A DNA stretch of 64,000 bases from Thermobifida alba (GTDB lineage: Bacteria; Actinomycetota; Actinomycetes; Streptosporangiales; Streptosporangiaceae): contig NZ_CP051627.1 in the NCBI RefSeq assembly GCF_023208015.1, positions 3,295,501-3,359,500 on the forward strand. Reading direction: 5' to 3'. How positions within the stretch are numbered: the stretch's first letter is position 1; each line of letters opens with the position of its first letter. Below the pieces are notes generated by a model that was not told where the DNA came from, did not search any database, and was given only the letters and a program-made list of their open reading frames with translations. Shown here in pieces: positions 1 to 9,571 of this stretch. The translations under genes and the position numbers were made by a program.

Positions 1-83
1 GCCGCCGTCACCGCGATCACGGCGGGCACCCGGGAGGCGGCCGCGGGGCCGCTCCCCGCGGTCGCGGTGCGTCGCAGGGTCAA
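1..83 (-). CDS. Partial fourth gene of the MoxR/DUF58 operon (N-terminus only)
   Basis: A TTG codon at 83-81 overlaps the TGA stop of the DUF58 gene and opens a frame that stays open to the window edge for 27 codons (LTLRRTATAGSG...). MoxR-DUF58 operons commonly continue into a large transglutaminase-like membrane protein (TgpA/DUF3488), and this is the expected position. The visible residues are too few to recognise a family, so the identity is inferred from context only. Confidence 0.35.
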   Translation of the reverse strand, partial: MTLRRTATAGSGPAAASRVPAVIAVTA

Positions 84-1222
84 CGTGTCCACGGGGCCCC
101 GTCCCACACCTCGCCGAACTCCGCGGCGTCGCGCGCCGCCACCAGGGTGACCCCCGCCACCTCGTCGGGGCGGGACGGTCCCACGACCGCCGCCACCAGC
201 CTCGGGAACCGGTCGCGCAGCGCCGCGAACTCCCGCAGGTCGGACTCGTGCGGGGCGTCGCTGACGAGCACCACCGCCCCGCCGCCGGTCCCCGCCCGCA
301 GGGTCCGCAGCGCCGCCGCGAGGTCGGCGTCCGGCGCGGGCACGGCCGCGGCCAGCAGGTCGAGCGCGGCCGGCAGCCCGGCGTGCCCGTCCACGCCGGG
401 GCCGCTGGCCAGCACGAGGTCGCAGGGCAGCCGGGACAGGGCCGCGGTCGCCACGACGCAGGCCGCGGCCTCGGCGGTCGCGTCGAGCCGCTCCCGTCCG
501 TCGGCGGCCCGGTCGTCGAGCAGCACGGTCAGCCGCGTGTCGGAGGTGTCGGAGTACTCGCGCACCAGCAGCCGACCGCTGCGCGCCGTGCTGCGCCAGT
601 GCACGTGGCGGACGTCGTCGCCCGGGACGTAGTCGCGCAGGGAGCGGAAGGCGAGCCCGCCGGGGCGGCTGCCGCCGCGCACGCTGTCGGGGGTGCTGGC
701 CTGCCCGGTCGGCAGCGTGCGCAACCGCCGCCAGCGGGGGTGCACCAGGACGCGGTCCACGGTTCCGCTGGGCCTGCCCGCGGCGGCCAGGCCCAGGACG
801 TCGGTCCGTTCCACGTGCAGCGGACCGAGTTCCACGACGCCGCGCCGGGACGGCTCCAACCGGTAGGCCGCTTCCCACCGTCCGGCCTCCGACGGGGCGG
901 GGGCGGCCGGGGCGAGGGTGATCCCGCCCTCCTCCCCCGCCGCGGCCACGCGCTCGCGCAGCCGGAGCGGACCGCCCCGTCCGGCGTCCGCCACGGTCAG
1001 ACGCACCGTGACGGCGCGCCCCGGTGCGGTGCGCGCCAGCGGGACCCTGCGGCGCACCCCGGCCCGGGTGGGGCGGCCGGCCAGGACGGACAGGGACGCC
1101 CCCGCCACGGCGAGCAGCGCGAGCGCGCCCAGCAGGAGGACCCCCCGGTAGCCGAGGAGCGCTCCGGCGACGCAGAGCACCAGTCCGCCGCCCGCGACCA
1201 GGAGGCCCCGCGCGGTCGGCAT
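80..1222 (-). CDS. DUF58 domain protein
   Basis: DUF58 proteins usually pair with MoxR ATPases in envelope-related operons; their biochemical role is not settled. Two hydrophobic stretches at the N-terminus (about residues 5-45) suggest membrane anchoring. The DUF58 signature is clear in the middle: FRSLRDYVPGDDVRHVHW followed by ARSGRLLVREYSD. A von Willebrand A-like half follows (LTVLLDD, then VLVSDAP). A GTG lies directly before the ATG, but the GGGGAGG Shine-Dalgarno sits better for the ATG at 1222. The gene is 43 nt downstream of the MoxR gene and overlaps the next gene. Confidence 0.85.
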   Translation of the reverse strand: MPTARGLLVAGGGLVLCVAGALLGYRGVLLLGALALLAVAGASLSVLAGRPTRAGVRRRVPLARTAPGRAVTVRLTVADAGRGGPLRLRERVAAAGEEGGITLAPAAPAPSEAGRWEAAYRLEPSRRGVVELGPLHVERTDVLGLAAAGRPSGTVDRVLVHPRWRRLRTLPTGQASTPDSVRGGSRPGGLAFRSLRDYVPGDDVRHVHWRSTARSGRLLVREYSDTSDTRLTVLLDDRAADGRERLDATAEAAACVVATAALSRLPCDLVLASGPGVDGHAGLPAALDLLAAAVPAPDADLAAALRTLRAGTGGGAVVLVSDAPHESDLREFAALRDRFPRLVAAVVGPSRPDEVAGVTLVAARDAAEFGEVWDGAPWTR

Positions 1223-1265
1223 CACGGCCTCCCCTCGGCGGGGGTCCGCTCGGGCACGGTGCGCA

Positions 1266-2282
1266 TCAGCGGCTCACCGCCTGCTCGGGCTGCGGCGCCG
1301 CGATGCTGGCGAGGACCTCGCCGAGCACGTCGGTCTCCGTCTGTCCGCTCACCAGGGCCTCGGGGGTGAGCACCAGGCGGTGCGCCCAGACCGGGACGGC
1401 GAGGCGCTGCACGTCCTCGGGGATGACGTAGGTCCGTCCGCGGATGAGCGCGTACGTGCGTGCCGCGCCGACGAGCGCCGCGGTCGCCCGGGGGGACAGG
1501 CCCAGCCGCAGCCGGGGGTGGCTGCGGGTGGCCTCCGCGATGTCGCGGACGTAGCCGTAGACCGTGTCGGCCGTGTGGACCCGGGCGGCGGCCTCCCGGA
1601 CACGGACGATCGTCTCCATGTCGGCGGTGCCCTTCAGGCTGCGGGGCTCCGCCAGGCCGTCGCCCCGCATGATCGCGAACTCGGCCTCCCTGCCGGGGTA
1701 GCCGAGGGACAGCCGCATCAGGAACCGGTCGAGCTGCGCCTCCGGCAGCCGGTACGTCCCGTCCAGCTCCACCGGGTTCTGGGTGGCGACGACGATGAAG
1801 GGGTCGGGGACCGCGTAGCGCACGCCGTCGACGGTGACGCGCCCCTCCTCCATCACCTCCAGGAGGGCCGCCTGCGTCTTGGGGGAGGCGCGGTTGATCT
1901 CGTCGGCGACCACGACGTTGGCGAAGAGCGGGCCGGCGTGGAACTCGAACTCCCGGGTCTCCTGGTTGAAGACGTTCACCCCGGTGAGGTCCGAGGGCAG
2001 CAGGTCGGGGGTGAACTGCACGCGGCGGTGGCCGCCGCCGACGCTCGCGGCCAGGGAACGCGCCAGGCGCGTCTTGCCCACCCCGGGCACGTCCTCCAGC
2101 AGGATGTGCCCCCGGCACAGCAGCGCCACCAGCGCCAGACGCGCCGTCTCGGCCGCGCCGGCGACGGCCGAGCCGATGGCGGCGGCGATGCCGTCGACGG
2201 TGGCGGCGTGGTCGTTGGCTTCCGTGGCGGAGAGGGCGGCGTGCGCCCTTCCGGTGTCGTCGTTGCTACTCGTGGTCGTCAC
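1266..2282 (-). CDS. MoxR-family AAA+ ATPase
   Basis: A 338-residue chaperone-like ATPase thought to remodel or activate partner proteins. Walker A is GVGKTRLA (about residues 68-75), Walker B is VVADEIN, and sensor 1 is VVATQNP. The C-terminal lid carries the family sequence SPRATAALVGAARTYALIRGR. Length and motif order are normal for MoxR. Only 3 nt separate it from the upstream fibronectin-III gene, and the DUF58 gene follows, so the three form an operon. The true substrate is unknown; the neighbouring membrane proteins make an envelope role likely. Confidence 0.92.
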   Translation of the reverse strand: MTTTSSNDDTGRAHAALSATEANDHAATVDGIAAAIGSAVAGAAETARLALVALLCRGHILLEDVPGVGKTRLARSLAASVGGGHRRVQFTPDLLPSDLTGVNVFNQETREFEFHAGPLFANVVVADEINRASPKTQAALLEVMEEGRVTVDGVRYAVPDPFIVVATQNPVELDGTYRLPEAQLDRFLMRLSLGYPGREAEFAIMRGDGLAEPRSLKGTADMETIVRVREAAARVHTADTVYGYVRDIAEATRSHPRLRLGLSPRATAALVGAARTYALIRGRTYVIPEDVQRLAVPVWAHRLVLTPEALVSGQTETDVLGEVLASIAAPQPEQAVSR

Positions 2283-2285
2283 TGG

Positions 2286-4631
2286 TCATCCCGTGGGTCG
2301 GTGTCCGGCCCCGTCCGGGGAGCGGAGGCGGCGGCCGGTGCATTCGGTGGTGCTGGGTTCGCTGGGGCGACTGGCGGTCCCGGCCGCGTCCACCGCTCGC
2401 ACGGTGAAGGAGTGGCAGCCCAGGCCCGGCGTCCCGTAGATGATGCTCTGGTACTGCCTCCCGTTGACCTCCACGGACTCTCCCGCGGCGATCTCGCGGG
2501 GGTCGAGCGAGTCGTCCGCCGGGACGACCTCGTAGCCCGCGGCGCCGTCCACGGGCGTCCAGTACACGTAGGCGTCTCCGGTGTCGCTGAACGCGAACCA
2601 CACGTTCTCCGGGGGGTCCAGCAGGGGCAGGGTCACGGCCGGGGCCGGGACCGCCGTGCTCTGCGCGCCGCCCCCGCTGCGCGCGGCGACCGTGAACGTG
2701 TAGGTTCCGCCCGGTTCCAGTCCGGCCAGTTCGATCTCGGTGTCGGTGGTGCTTCGGACGGCGGCCACGTGTCCGTGGGCGCTCTCCCCGGACACGACGT
2801 AGTCGTGCGCTCCGGGGACGGCGGTCCAGGTCAGCACGGCCGTGGTGGTGCCGGTGGCCTCGACCGCCACGTCGGTGGGGGGCGGGGGCGGCTGCTCGCC
2901 GGACACGACCGGCTCCGAGGCCGCCGCGTTGCCGTGGCCGTGGACGTTGACCGCCCGGACCTGGAAGCGGTACGGGACTCCGTCGCGCAGGCCGTCGACG
3001 ACCACGCTGTGCTGTGTGCCGTCCACGGTCGTGCTCCCGCCGTCCCAGCTCACGATGTAGCCGGTGACGGGGGCGGCCGGGGAGTGGGCGGGCTGCCAGG
3101 TGACGGTCACCCCGTCGGCCCCGGCCGACGCGGTGACGGGGACGGGCGCCCCCGGGAGCGGGGTGACCTCCCCTCCGGCGGGGGTCCCTCCGGTGGGGGC
3201 CCGCACCGGGTCCACGGTGCCCGTCGTCGGCGCTGCGGGGTCGGCGCCGGGCCACGGTGGCGACGCGGGCCCGGTGGGTTCGGGCAGGACCGGTTCGATC
3301 CCGTCCTCCGGTTCGGTTCCGGGGTCCAGGTCCGGCGGCGCGGGAGGCCGCGTGGGCTCCTCGGCGCCCTGCTCCTCGTCCTGCGGGCGGGGGCTCTCCT
3401 CCTGCCCGGGGTCCGGCGCCTCCTGTCCCGGCGGCGTCTCCTGTCCGGTTCCGTGGGGGGCCTCTCCGGTTCCGGAGCCGGTCCCGTCGGAGCCGTCCGC
3501 CGCCCCGCCGCCCGGTCCGGGGGGATCGTCGTACTTCTCGACCTCGGTGCCCTCCCCGGACGGGCCGACGACCAGCGCGGCACCGGAGTCGGGGTCGTTG
3601 ACGAACAGGTGTCCCTCGCGCACCTCCAGGTCGAGGGGGCCTTCGGCGCCGGGCACCTCCAGCGGTTCGGCCTCGCCGCCGGCGGCGTCGAACACCCGGA
3701 CGACGCCGTTCTCGCCGGGCAGGTAGACGCGGCCCTCGTAGGGGACCGCAGCGGCGGGGCCGACGTCCCCCGCGTCGATCACCGTGATCTCGGCCCCGTC
3801 GTGCGGACCGGCCAGGGTGAGCAGGGCGTCGGCGTCCGGCACGGTGACCGCGACCAGGGGGCCGGAGGTGCTCGGCGGTACGACCGCGTCCGCCAGGGCG
3901 ACGGGGGACTCGATCTCGGCGGTGACGCCGTCGCGCACCTCGACGATGGTGTTGTCGGAGCGGTTCACCACGAGGGGGCCCTGCTCCCGCACGGTGAGCG
4001 CGATGTCGTCCGCGGGATCGGCGACTCCGACCGCCCCGTCGGCCTTCGCGGTCCCCTCGGCGAACCGCACCGCGGCCACCGTCCCCTGGCTGGGGACGCC
4101 GAGCCACAGCACGCCGTCGGCGTCGAACGCCCCGCCCTCCAGCGGGGCGGGAAGCTTCAGCACCTCGCCCGTCGCGGTGAGGGTGGTCGGGTCGATGGCG
4201 CGCACCTCTCCGGCGCTCCGGTCGACCACGACCCCGTGCTCCCCGTGGAGGAAGACACTGTGCTTCCGGTCCGTCCCCAGGTCGAGCCGCCCGGAGAACG
4301 CCATCTCCCCCAGATCGAGGGCGGTCATGCGGCCGGTGTCGAGGTCGTGCAGGATCAGGTGGTCGTCGGTCTGGATGACCTCGACGCGGTTGCCGGCGGA
4401 CTCGGGCACATCGGTGACCAGGTCGATCCGCCCGTCGTGTGCGTCGGTCCGCGCCAGCTGGCCGACCGGGCTGCTCCACAGCCACACGTCGCCGTCGTAG
4501 AGCTCCACCGCGCGGACGATCGCTCCCGCGCCGAACAGTGTGCAGGCCAGCGCGATCGTGAGGGCGAGAAAGGTGCCGGTGGCGGCGGTCCGGCGCACCA
4601 CTGCCCACGCCGCGGCGATGCGCTGTCGCAC
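2286..4631 (-). CDS. Membrane-anchored propeller-like protein with fibronectin type III repeats
   Basis: A predicted 781-residue extracytoplasmic protein. The N-terminus has one transmembrane or uncleaved signal segment (FLALTIALACTLFGAGAI). Residues 50-340 show repeating short beta-strand units (GGAFDADGVLWLGVPSQG type) typical of a PQQ/WD-like propeller. A long linker rich in Pro, Glu and Gly follows. The C-terminal third holds three fibronectin-III units (VTWQPAHSPAAPVTGYIVSW, LTWTAVPGAHDYVV, VYWTPVDGAAGYEVV). The GTG start at 4631 was chosen because GGGGAGG lies 5 nt upstream. It is the first gene of the MoxR/DUF58 operon and may be the surface partner handled by that ATPase. Confidence 0.82.
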   Translation of the reverse strand: MRQRIAAAWAVVRRTAATGTFLALTIALACTLFGAGAIVRAVELYDGDVWLWSSPVGQLARTDAHDGRIDLVTDVPESAGNRVEVIQTDDHLILHDLDTGRMTALDLGEMAFSGRLDLGTDRKHSVFLHGEHGVVVDRSAGEVRAIDPTTLTATGEVLKLPAPLEGGAFDADGVLWLGVPSQGTVAAVRFAEGTAKADGAVGVADPADDIALTVREQGPLVVNRSDNTIVEVRDGVTAEIESPVALADAVVPPSTSGPLVAVTVPDADALLTLAGPHDGAEITVIDAGDVGPAAAVPYEGRVYLPGENGVVRVFDAAGGEAEPLEVPGAEGPLDLEVREGHLFVNDPDSGAALVVGPSGEGTEVEKYDDPPGPGGGAADGSDGTGSGTGEAPHGTGQETPPGQEAPDPGQEESPRPQDEEQGAEEPTRPPAPPDLDPGTEPEDGIEPVLPEPTGPASPPWPGADPAAPTTGTVDPVRAPTGGTPAGGEVTPLPGAPVPVTASAGADGVTVTWQPAHSPAAPVTGYIVSWDGGSTTVDGTQHSVVVDGLRDGVPYRFQVRAVNVHGHGNAAASEPVVSGEQPPPPPTDVAVEATGTTTAVLTWTAVPGAHDYVVSGESAHGHVAAVRSTTDTEIELAGLEPGGTYTFTVAARSGGGAQSTAVPAPAVTLPLLDPPENVWFAFSDTGDAYVYWTPVDGAAGYEVVPADDSLDPREIAAGESVEVNGRQYQSIIYGTPGLGCHSFTVRAVDAAGTASRPSEPSTTECTGRRLRSPDGAGHRPTG

Positions 4632-5495
4632 AGTACCTCCCCAGCTTGGGTCGCAGGACCGCGACGGCGGTCGGCCGTGTCGGAGGAGGCGACCGACCGG
4701 ATATTCGGATTGATGATACGGAGAAAACCCATTCGGTGCATTCGGTGATCCGCGGCGGAGAACGGTTCCCCCATTCCGGTTCCCGCTGCGCCGGTGTCCG
4801 CTTCGGGACGGGCGTTCGCCGGGAGCGGGCCTTCCCCTCCCCGGCCGCGGGCCGCACTTTCCGGGAAACCGTCTCCGAGCGCGGGGACAGGGGACCGGAT
4901 TGCGGCGCGACCGCAGCTCAGAATGGTGTTTCCCCGCTGTTCGGCACCGGTCTTCCCGTGCTCGGCGAAGCGGCCGGACCGGGGCGGCCGTCACCGGCCC
5001 CGCACGGTTGCCCGCTCCGCTCGGTGTCCCGGGACGCACCCGCCTCTCCCGTTGTCACGGCGGCTTCCGGCCGGGGCGGGGAGGGGGTTTCGGTCCGCCT
5101 TGACCTCCGCTCCGACACCCGCCCGGAATTCCTCTTCCGGACGACGGGACGCGCCCGGAAATCCGGTGGGGCGGGACCGGAAAGGCCGGGGCTTCCGTCC
5201 GGACGTGCGGCACGGGCTTCCACTCCCCGAGACCTGTCGGATTCTTCTTCGGCTCCATCGGCTCCCGGGCGCCGGAGGCCGCCACACCGGCCCCGGGACA
5301 TGAAAACTGAAAGAGAAATCTCGGAAAACCCGTCTCTGCCGCGGCGGAAACCCTGCTCGGGGGCCGGCCCCGTTTCCGGCAGGACATCCGGGCGGCCTTT
5401 CCTCCGGTCCGGGTCCACCGCCCGGGAGCCGGTCCGCTCCACGCCCGCCCCGCACCTCCCGGCCCTCTCCCCGTGCTCCCCGCTCCGCCCGCGCC
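4632..5495. other. Gene-free region upstream of the fibronectin-III operon
   Basis: About 860 bases with no convincing gene. Overlapping frames are open on both strands but lack ribosome binding sites and domain-like sequence. Codon-position GC bias is weak, and AT-richer patches such as the one at 5298-5330 interrupt it. It presumably holds the promoter of the minus-strand operon beginning at 4631; I could not pick a convincing -35/-10 pair. Confidence 0.5.
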
Positions 5496-5542
5496 CCGCG
5501 GTCTCCGCTTCCCGGGCAGCGCCCCGGAAGCGGAGACCGCGG
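5496..5542 (-). terminator. 17-bp perfect hairpin downstream of the T4SS left arm
   Basis: Bases 5496-5512 and 5526-5542 are perfect inverted repeats of 17 bp around a 13-nt loop. The hairpin lies just past the last gene of the minus-strand operon. There is no T-run, so it resembles the GC-rich I-shaped terminators common in actinomycetes. Confidence 0.65.
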
Positions 5543-5553
5543 CAGGGGCCACC

Positions 5554-5583
5554 GGCCGGCGCGGGCACCGGACCGCGCCGGCC
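5554..5583 (-). terminator. Second tandem hairpin terminator of the T4SS left arm
   Basis: Bases 5554-5564 and 5573-5583 form a perfect 11-bp stem with an 8-nt loop, 14 nt past the stop codon of the DUF4913 gene. With the 17-bp hairpin beyond it, this makes a tandem terminator. Confidence 0.65.
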
Positions 5584-5597
5584 GACCTGCGCCGGCC

Positions 5598-6041
5598 CTA
5601 CCACTCGTCCTCGAACCAGCCCTCGGGCGCGGGGTCGGCCGGGAGGGGGCGGGGATCCTGGTGGCGGCGCGAGGTGCACTCGCGGAACGGTCCGGTGTCG
5701 CCCATGATGTAGGACATCTGGTAGTCGAGGTGGTCGCGGTACCACACCGCCATCCCGGTGCCCGGCTCCCAGCGCAGCACCTCCCAGGCGTGCCACAGGG
5801 CGTGGAAGCGGGAGACCGCCTCGGGGTGCCGCCACCACTCCTTGCACCAGCGGAACTGGCCGCCCTCGGGACGGGAGTACATGGGCAGGAACCGGTAGGT
5901 GACGAACTCCTCGACGTTGCGGAAGACCGGTTTGGCGTCCGGTCCGCCGACCTGCTGGAGCTCCTCCTCCTGCGGGTCGTACAGGTCCTCCTCGGCGGCG
6001 GGCGCGGTGTCGCCGTTCCGGCTCTGGGGGGTGGCCGTCAT
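5598..6041 (-). CDS. DUF4913 family protein
   Basis: A soluble protein of 147 residues. The acidic N-terminal 35 residues look disordered. The rest is a compact domain rich in aromatic residues and tryptophan (FVTYRFLPMY, WCKEWWRHPEAVSRFHALWHAWE, MAVWYRDHLDY), which I recognise as DUF4913. The family occurs with actinobacterial conjugation and plasmid genes; its function is unknown. GGAAAGGA precedes the ATG. It is the last gene of the left T4SS operon, 32 nt after the unknown gene at 6074-7684. Confidence 0.75.
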   Translation of the reverse strand: MTATPQSRNGDTAPAAEEDLYDPQEEELQQVGGPDAKPVFRNVEEFVTYRFLPMYSRPEGGQFRWCKEWWRHPEAVSRFHALWHAWEVLRWEPGTGMAVWYRDHLDYQMSYIMGDTGPFRECTSRRHQDPRPLPADPAPEGWFEDEW

Positions 6042-6073
6042 CGCTGCTGTCGTCCTTTCCTTGCTCCGTGGTC

Positions 6074-7684
6074 TCACAGGGTGGCGTGCCGCTCGGTGCT
6101 CTGCTCCCGCCGGCGCTCGTCGGGCGTGCGGCCCGCCGGGTACCTGCTCAGGCTGGCCAGGGCGCGTTCGTCGATCCGCAGGCCGGGGCCTGCCGCGTAG
6201 TCGGCCGCCGCGACGAACGACGGCCGCAGCTCCGTCTCCGACCGGACGGCCTCGGTGAGCGCGAGCCCTCCTGCGGTGCGCCGCCCCCGGTCGGTGTCGG
6301 CCACGGGGGCGGCGTCCGGCGCGGACTCGGCCTCCTGCCGCGCGGCGACGAGCCGGGTGCCGGGGTCGAAGGGGTGGCCGTCGGAGTTCCGGGACACCTC
6401 GACGAAGGCGCGGAGCGGTTCCCGCGTGTCCCGGAGCCGCTCCAGGAACTCGGTCCCGACCTCCCGGTTGGCTTCGAGCAGCCGCTCCCCGAACGCCGCG
6501 AGCGACCGCAGCGCCGGCGGCGCGAGCGAGGTGGGGTCCGTGCCCGCCAGGCCACCGTGCACGGCCCACGCGTCCAGCAGGTCGCGGATCTCCCGCTGCT
6601 CCAGTTCCCGCAGCCCGTTGGGGCTGGTGGTGATGCGGGCCCACTGCTCGGCGAGGCTGAGCGGCTCCCCGTCGGCGGAGTGCGCCGCGCTGTCGGCGTA
6701 CAGTGCGGCGTTCTCGGCCGCGCTGATCCGGTCGAGCGCCGCCGAGTTCAGGTTGTTCCACCCGGTCGCCGCCGCCTCCCGCAGCAGCCAGCGCGTCGAC
6801 GCCTCGTACAGCTGCGGCTCCCAGCGGGCGACGAGCGCCTCGAAGCGCTGCCGCATCCCGAACGCCTCGGTGTCCAGCGACGCGATGGAGCTCAGCCACG
6901 CGGCGTTGAGGTGGTGGACCACCTCCTCGGTCGGCGCGGTCGCGGGGTCCCACTCCGCGAACCGCCGCCACGCCCCCTGCGGGAGTCCGGACGGGTCCGC
7001 GCCGTCCGGCCCCCCGATCGCGGGGTTGGCGGCCGCGTAGCGCCAGGCGTCCTCGAAGGAGCCCTCGAAGCCGAGCCCGCCGTTCCACTCCTCGGAGACG
7101 TGGTCGATCACCTCGTCCTGGCGTCTGATGTGCCGCAGCGCCGTCGCCACGTGCTGGACGTCCATCGCGGCCAGCACCCGGTCGACCACCCGGTCCCCGT
7201 CCGGTCCGGCCAGGTGCTCCCTGATCCGCGGCGGGATGTCGGGATTGCGCTGGACCGCGGCCCGGATCGCTCCGGTGAGCCGGCGGTCGCCGACTCCGGT
7301 CCGGGCCGCCCGGGCGATCTCGACGTTCACCGGGTTGGTGTTCCTCGGGTTGGCCACGTGCACGATCTGGCCGCCCTCGGTGCCGTTGCGCGCGGCCCGG
7401 TTCCGCAGCGCCCGCGCCAGCAGGGTGCCCGCCGCGAGCACGGCGATCCCGTCCCTGCCGGTCCCCCGCCGCCTCGCCCGGCGGCCGGAGCGGAGCCCGC
7501 CGCGCAGGAATGCCGTCAGCACCTCCAGCACGGCTTCGCCGACCACGCCCGCGACCTGCGGCGCCTGTTCGGCGACGGGGGTGTCGGGGTCCGTGCGCCG
7601 CCCCGCCGGGTCCGCGAACGCCGTCCCGAGGCCGTCCCGGTCGACGGCGCCCGGGCGGCCGTCCGGTCGTCGTCCGTCGCTCAT
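6074..7684 (-). CDS. Unknown T4SS-associated protein
   Basis: I do not recognise a family. The 536-residue product has a charged, disordered N-terminus, then a basic patch (RSGRRARRRGTGRDG, about residues 65-80) followed by a short hydrophobic segment (IAVLAAGTLLARALRN). The remaining 400 residues look alpha-helical and acidic, with many Trp, Leu and Ala residues. There is no signal peptide and no clear catalytic motif, and no relaxase-type histidine cluster. Its position between the coupling ATPase and the DUF4913 gene suggests a cytoplasmic accessory or substrate-handling role, which is inference only. Confidence 0.6.
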   Translation of the reverse strand: MSDGRRPDGRPGAVDRDGLGTAFADPAGRRTDPDTPVAEQAPQVAGVVGEAVLEVLTAFLRGGLRSGRRARRRGTGRDGIAVLAAGTLLARALRNRAARNGTEGGQIVHVANPRNTNPVNVEIARAARTGVGDRRLTGAIRAAVQRNPDIPPRIREHLAGPDGDRVVDRVLAAMDVQHVATALRHIRRQDEVIDHVSEEWNGGLGFEGSFEDAWRYAAANPAIGGPDGADPSGLPQGAWRRFAEWDPATAPTEEVVHHLNAAWLSSIASLDTEAFGMRQRFEALVARWEPQLYEASTRWLLREAAATGWNNLNSAALDRISAAENAALYADSAAHSADGEPLSLAEQWARITTSPNGLRELEQREIRDLLDAWAVHGGLAGTDPTSLAPPALRSLAAFGERLLEANREVGTEFLERLRDTREPLRAFVEVSRNSDGHPFDPGTRLVAARQEAESAPDAAPVADTDRGRRTAGGLALTEAVRSETELRPSFVAAADYAAGPGLRIDERALASLSRYPAGRTPDERRREQSTERHATL

Positions 7685-7739
7685 CTGCCCACCTGCTCTC
7701 TCCTACCGCGTCGCCGCCCCGGATCGCGGGGGCGGCCGG

Positions 7740-9566
7740 TCATCGGCCTCCCATGGCCTGGTCGTTGGTGTACCTGCGTTGCGCGCCCTCGGTGACCGCC
7801 CGCTCGGCCTCCTGGATCGCCGCGCTGATCACGGGCGCCTCCGCGCTCGTGTACCAGGGGCGCATCCGCAGCAGGGTCGCCTGGGCCGCGGTGGCGAAGA
7901 GGAGCGCCTCGCCCTTGCCGATCCGGCGGATGTCGGCGCCCTCCATGACCTCCTGTCGGCGCAACTGCACCGAGTGGTTGCCCTTCCCGTCGCCGTAGCT
8001 GAACGACGTGGTGGACACGTCGTGCTGGCCGATCAGCTTGGACAGCGCCTCGACGATCTTGTGGTCGTCCAGTCCGGCGCCGAACAGCTTGACGGTCGCG
8101 GCCGACCACATGGCCTCCATCCCGTTCTCCGTCCACACCCGCACCCCCTGGCGGTAGCTCTGCAGGATGGTGACGGGGACGATGCCGCGGGAGCCCAGAT
8201 GCGAGTAGAGGTCGGGCAGGTCCGCGATCTTGCAGATGTTGGCGGCCTCGTCGAGCACCGCCACCAGCGGCGGGTCGAGTCTGCCGCCCATGCCCTCGGC
8301 GGCCTCCTCGGCGGCGATGAAGATCGCGTCGGTCATCGCGGCGATGAGCGGGGCCGCCGCCGAACGCGACTTGCTGAGCAGGTGCAGCGTCTGCCGGGAG
8401 CGGACGAAGTCGCGGGGGTCGAACTCGTCGACCTCGGGGTCGTCCGGCGGGGTCACCCAGGCCATGATCTCCGGGTCGTCCAGGCAGCGGGCCGCGGTGC
8501 GGGCGGTGGTGTAGATGCCGTCGCGCGTCTCGCTCACGATGTTCTGCGTCTCGCGCAGCGCCTCGGCGTAGGCGACGAACCCGTGGTCGAAGAGGATCTC
8601 GATCGGCCGCGGCTGCTTGGCGTCGTGCAGCCACTCGGCCACCCGGTCCATGCTCTCCCCCGCGAGCGCCGCGGCCAGCGCCAACTGCGAGATGAGCGCC
8701 TTGGCGGCCGGACCCCACATGTCCTTCTTGGAGTCGTCGTCGTCGATCGTGAGCACGAAGTGGCTGGCCAGCCGGTAGGCGTCCTCGACGGTGCGGACGT
8801 TGCGCAGCGGGTTCCACCAGAAGGTCTGCGGCTGGTGGGTGATGTGCTGGGGGTCGAACAGCCAGACCCGCTCGCCGGTGCGCTCCTCCCGCAGCTTCGC
8901 CGTCGCCGCCCAGACGTCGCCCTTGTTGCTGGTCGCCAGGGCCGGTCCGGGGGCGTTGAGCACGTAGGGGATGGCCAGGGCGGTGGTCTTGCCGGCCCGG
9001 GGCGCCATGTAGGCGAGGACGGTGTCCTCCCACGACGCGAACAGCCGCTTCCCCGTTCTGCCGCGGGGCATCTTCACGTCGCCGAGCACCAGCCCCACCT
9101 CGGCCTCCGGCAGCTCCTTCGGCTTCTTCCCGTTCAGGCTGGTCTTGCGCAGCCGCACCGCCTTCTCGGCGGCCTCGGGCAGCGCCAGCTCCGCGACGTC
9201 GGAGTTGTTCACGTTGAGCACGCTGACCGGGTCGTAGCCGCCGCCGATCCGGGCGCGCACCCAGGGCGTGACCGCCCGGCCCAGCAGGACCAGGCCGGCG
9301 GCCTGCACGACGCAGAACAGCACGACCAGGAACGTGGGCGTGCCCGGCCACGCGCTCTCGGTGTCCCCGGTGAAGAGCCAGAACGCCCACCGCACGCCGA
9401 AGGGGGCCACCTCGCCGGGGGTGACCAGCGCGGCGAGCCACGCCGCCAGCCACACCAGGAACACCAGGGCGACCACGCCCCACAGCGCGAGCACGACGAG
9501 CAGCGGCGGCGTGCCCGCCGCCATGATCCCGCCGCGCGGCTGGTACTTCCTCGTCTCCTTGGCCAC
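7740..9566 (-). CDS. VirD4/TraG-like type IV coupling ATPase
   Basis: The product is a membrane ATPase that would deliver substrate to the secretion channel. Two or three transmembrane segments lie in the first 110 residues (LLVVLALWGVVALVFLVWLA and TFLVVLFCVVQAAGLVLL). Walker A is degenerate, APRAGKTTA (about residue 180), and is followed by the typical SNKGDVW segment. Walker B is VAVLDEAANI (about residue 455), then DLPDLYSHLGSRGI and ILQSYRQG, all hallmarks of VirD4/TraM-recognition proteins. The GTG at 9566 was chosen because AGGAGG lies 8 nt upstream. It begins 5 nt after the stop of the upstream VirB4-like ATPase. Confidence 0.88.
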   Translation of the reverse strand: MAKETRKYQPRGGIMAAGTPPLLVVLALWGVVALVFLVWLAAWLAALVTPGEVAPFGVRWAFWLFTGDTESAWPGTPTFLVVLFCVVQAAGLVLLGRAVTPWVRARIGGGYDPVSVLNVNNSDVAELALPEAAEKAVRLRKTSLNGKKPKELPEAEVGLVLGDVKMPRGRTGKRLFASWEDTVLAYMAPRAGKTTALAIPYVLNAPGPALATSNKGDVWAATAKLREERTGERVWLFDPQHITHQPQTFWWNPLRNVRTVEDAYRLASHFVLTIDDDDSKKDMWGPAAKALISQLALAAALAGESMDRVAEWLHDAKQPRPIEILFDHGFVAYAEALRETQNIVSETRDGIYTTARTAARCLDDPEIMAWVTPPDDPEVDEFDPRDFVRSRQTLHLLSKSRSAAAPLIAAMTDAIFIAAEEAAEGMGGRLDPPLVAVLDEAANICKIADLPDLYSHLGSRGIVPVTILQSYRQGVRVWTENGMEAMWSAATVKLFGAGLDDHKIVEALSKLIGQHDVSTTSFSYGDGKGNHSVQLRRQEVMEGADIRRIGKGEALLFATAAQATLLRMRPWYTSAEAPVISAAIQEAERAVTEGAQRRYTNDQAMGGR

Positions 9567-9571
9567 CGTGC

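Noticed and set aside
1380-4748. Very long plus-strand open frame across the MoxR and fibronectin genes
   Set aside because: It is the antisense shadow of well-supported minus-strand genes; the translation is Gly/Arg/Val-rich without domains, as expected in high-GC DNA.
4646-5707. Plus-strand gene in the empty region before the T4SS
   Set aside because: No ribosome site, no domains and Pro/Arg-rich sequence; it runs through two strong terminator hairpins.
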